Assembly: GCA_029260335.1 (NCBI GenBank)
Contig: JAJDDL010000278.1
Coordinates: 1 to 7,129 of the forward strand
From: Phycisphaerales bacterium
GTDB lineage: Bacteria; Planctomycetota; Phycisphaerae; Phycisphaerales; UBA1924
Length of the DNA stretch: 7,129 nt
Direction: 5' to 3'
The notes beneath the pieces are model-generated. The model ran no database searches and had not been told where the DNA came from. It was given only the letters and a program-made list of their open reading frames with translations. How positions within the stretch are numbered: position 1 is the first letter of the stretch; each line of letters starts with the position of its first letter. Positions 5,716 to 7,129 of this stretch are shown here, one piece after another. The position numbers and the translations under genes were made by a program.

Positions 5716-7129
5716 CTATTCCGGCTCGCCGCGCCCGAACGGAAGCAGGTCCTTGGTCTTGCCCTCGGTCCAGTCCTTAAAGTGCGGCCAGAAGATCTCG
5801 TCGAGCATGATCTTCAGACACGCCGCGAGCGGAATCGCGATCAGCAACCCAAACACGCCGAACAGCACGCCGCCCGCGATCGACGCGAACAAGATGGCGG
5901 GCGTGGACATCCCCGTGCTCTTGCCCTGGATCTTGGGTGTCCAGACGTAATCGTCCAGCGCCTGGCCAACAAAGTAGAAAAGCGTCGGCGCGAGCAGCAC
6001 GTACGCCACGTGGCCGCGAATCCCCGTGTGATTCTCAAACCAGAGCAGCGCGATCGAGATCGGGATGCCGACCGACGCCAAGTACGGCACGTTGCTCAGG
6101 TTGGCCACGATCGGCCCGAGAATGAACGCCGCGGGCACGCCGATGATGAAGTACCCGATCGTGAACACGATCGACTGGATGAACGCGATGGTCATGCGCC
6201 CGCGGATGAAGGCGCTGATGACCTTGTCAAACTTGCCGCCAAGCTCGACGAGCCGGCCGCGGTTCTTGTCGGGAATCAGCTTGGCAACAAAGAGCTGAAC
6301 CTTGGGCCACCCGGTCGCCATGAAGTAGAAGAAGAACGCGGTCAGGAAGATCATGAAAAACAGCGCAAACGCGCGCGCGGCGTAGGAAAGCGTCGTCTGG
6401 ATGACGCTCGCACCGGTCGCCGCGGCACCACTCGTGAACCGCTCCTGGTTCGACTCAAACCAGTTGCGGACAACGCCAAACATCGCATTTGCCGTCCCCC
6501 CCTCGTCGGCGGCGGCGAGGCGATCGTGGATCCAGAGCCAGCCATTGCCCGCCTTCTCGCGGACATCATTCCTCAGCGGGAGAGCTTTGTCCTCGGCAGT
6601 TTTCAACGTGGCCCGTGCGGTCTCGTACGCCTCTGGCTCGACCACATCGAGTAACTTCCCGTCCTCATTCCGTGGCGGAGACGCATCTTCTACATCCTCC
6701 ACCGCTGGCGGATCGCTTTGAAGCGGGACGTCATCACCAGCGCCCGACTCATCCGGTTCCCCAGACTCCGATTCCTCAGATTCTGCCGCGGCATCAGCCC
6801 GCTGCTGATCGAGAATGTCCTGCGTAGTCATGAGTTCGAATTCACGACGAGCATCGTTGGCCTTGCGATTCGGCTCGACACTCTGGTACACCACCGAGAC
6901 ACTGTCGGCCAACCGCGTCGAAAGCGAAACACCCTGCACCACGGCAAACGTAGCCGCAAACATCGCGGGCACTACAATGAACACCACCATCGCGGCGATA
7001 ATCACATTGACCGAACCGCGCCGTTCAAAGCGCGTGCGACGCATGAGCAAGCCCACAACCGGCTCAAGCAGGAACGCAAAGAGCATCGCCAGGAGCAACG
7101 GCACCGTCACAATGCTGATCTTCTGACCC
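5716..7129 (-). CDS. AI-2E/PerM-family membrane protein, N-terminus beyond the window
   Basis: The frame runs from the right edge of the window to a TAG (complement of 5716-5718). A GTG at 7110 could start a 464-residue protein, but the frame is still open to the edge and the family normally has another hydrophobic stretch before VPLLLAMLFAFLLEPVVGLL, so the gene is treated as cut. Members are multi-helix permeases; some export autoinducer-2 or small ions, but most are uncharacterised. Residue numbers count from the GTG. Two N-terminal helices (to about 60) are followed by a long soluble region, then helices from about 235 onward. The C-terminal signature is typical: LDDYVWTPKIQGK, then ILFASIAGGVLFGVFGLL and AIPLAACLKI. 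Between the helices (about 105-150) sits an acidic Ser/Glu/Asp/Pro-rich insertion (for example ESEESESGEPDESGAGDD), making the protein over 100 residues longer than the usual 350 or so. It converges on the ABC operon. Substrate unknown. Confidence 0.88.
   Translation of the reverse strand, partial: GQKISIVTVPLLLAMLFAFLLEPVVGLLMRRTRFERRGSVNVIIAAMVVFIVVPAMFAATFAVVQGVSLSTRLADSVSVVYQSVEPNRKANDARREFELMTTQDILDQQRADAAAESEESESGEPDESGAGDDVPLQSDPPAVEDVEDASPPRNEDGKLLDVVEPEAYETARATLKTAEDKALPLRNDVREKAGNGWLWIHDRLAAADEGGTANAMFGVVRNWFESNQERFTSGAAATGASVIQTTLSYAARAFALFFMIFLTAFFFYFMATGWPKVQLFVAKLIPDKNRGRLVELGGKFDKVISAFIRGRMTIAFIQSIVFTIGYFIIGVPAAFILGPIVANLSNVPYLASVGIPISIALLWFENHTGIRGHVAYVLLAPTLFYFVGQALDDYVWTPKIQGKSTGMSTPAILFASIAGGVLFGVFGLLIAIPLAACLKIMLDEIFWPHFKDWTEGKTKDLLPFGRGEPE

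Noticed and set aside
5782..6654. A 290-codon open frame on the plus strand opposite the AI-2E-like gene
   Set aside because: The product is almost entirely Arg, Asp, His and Glu without a fold or motif, and the minus-strand gene matches a known family over the same bases.
1..7129. CRISPR array, tRNA or rRNA gene, or insertion-sequence transposase
   Set aside because: No regularly spaced direct repeats, no tRNA-like cloverleaf or rRNA sequence recognised, and no frame with transposase character was found on either strand.

Overview
The window looks like chromosomal DNA from a GC-rich (roughly 60% by eye) aerobic bacterium. Gene content, the style of the proteins and the long charged tail on the subunit IV-like protein suggest a planctomycete, perhaps of the Phycisphaerae. 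This is an inference from pattern recognition, not a database result.

Layout. (1) Positions 1-1798, plus strand: the end of a heme-copper cytochrome c oxidase operon. It holds the C-terminus of subunit I (cut by the window edge), a complete five-helix subunit III, and a three-helix subunit IV of the bacterial type that carries an unusual hydrophilic tail of about 120 residues. (2) 1887-2681, plus strand: an unrecognised protein with a membrane segment at each end and a large soluble domain between them. It may be the last gene of the oxidase cluster. (3) 2810-5445, plus strand: a two-gene ABC-2 type exporter. The ATPase and a very hydrophobic permease overlap by GTGA, so they are probably translationally coupled. 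(4) 5446-5715: the gap between two convergent genes. It is dominated by a long imperfect palindrome (about 5480-5642) whose arms of roughly 50 bases pair in nearly constant register, followed by a short perfect hairpin. (5) 5716-7129, minus strand: an AI-2E/PerM-family membrane protein, cut at its N-terminus by the right edge, with a large acidic insertion in an N-terminal loop.

The oxidase genes act together as the terminal respiratory complex, reducing O2 to water while conserving energy as a proton gradient. The ABC pair forms a separate transport unit whose substrate cannot be read from sequence. The AI-2E-like gene is transcribed towards the ABC operon and is independent of it.

Most of the window is ordinary core-genome content. 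The parts that annotation by homology would miss are the palindromic element between the convergent genes, a strong excess of GATC and CGATCG across the whole window, and lineage-type additions to two familiar proteins.
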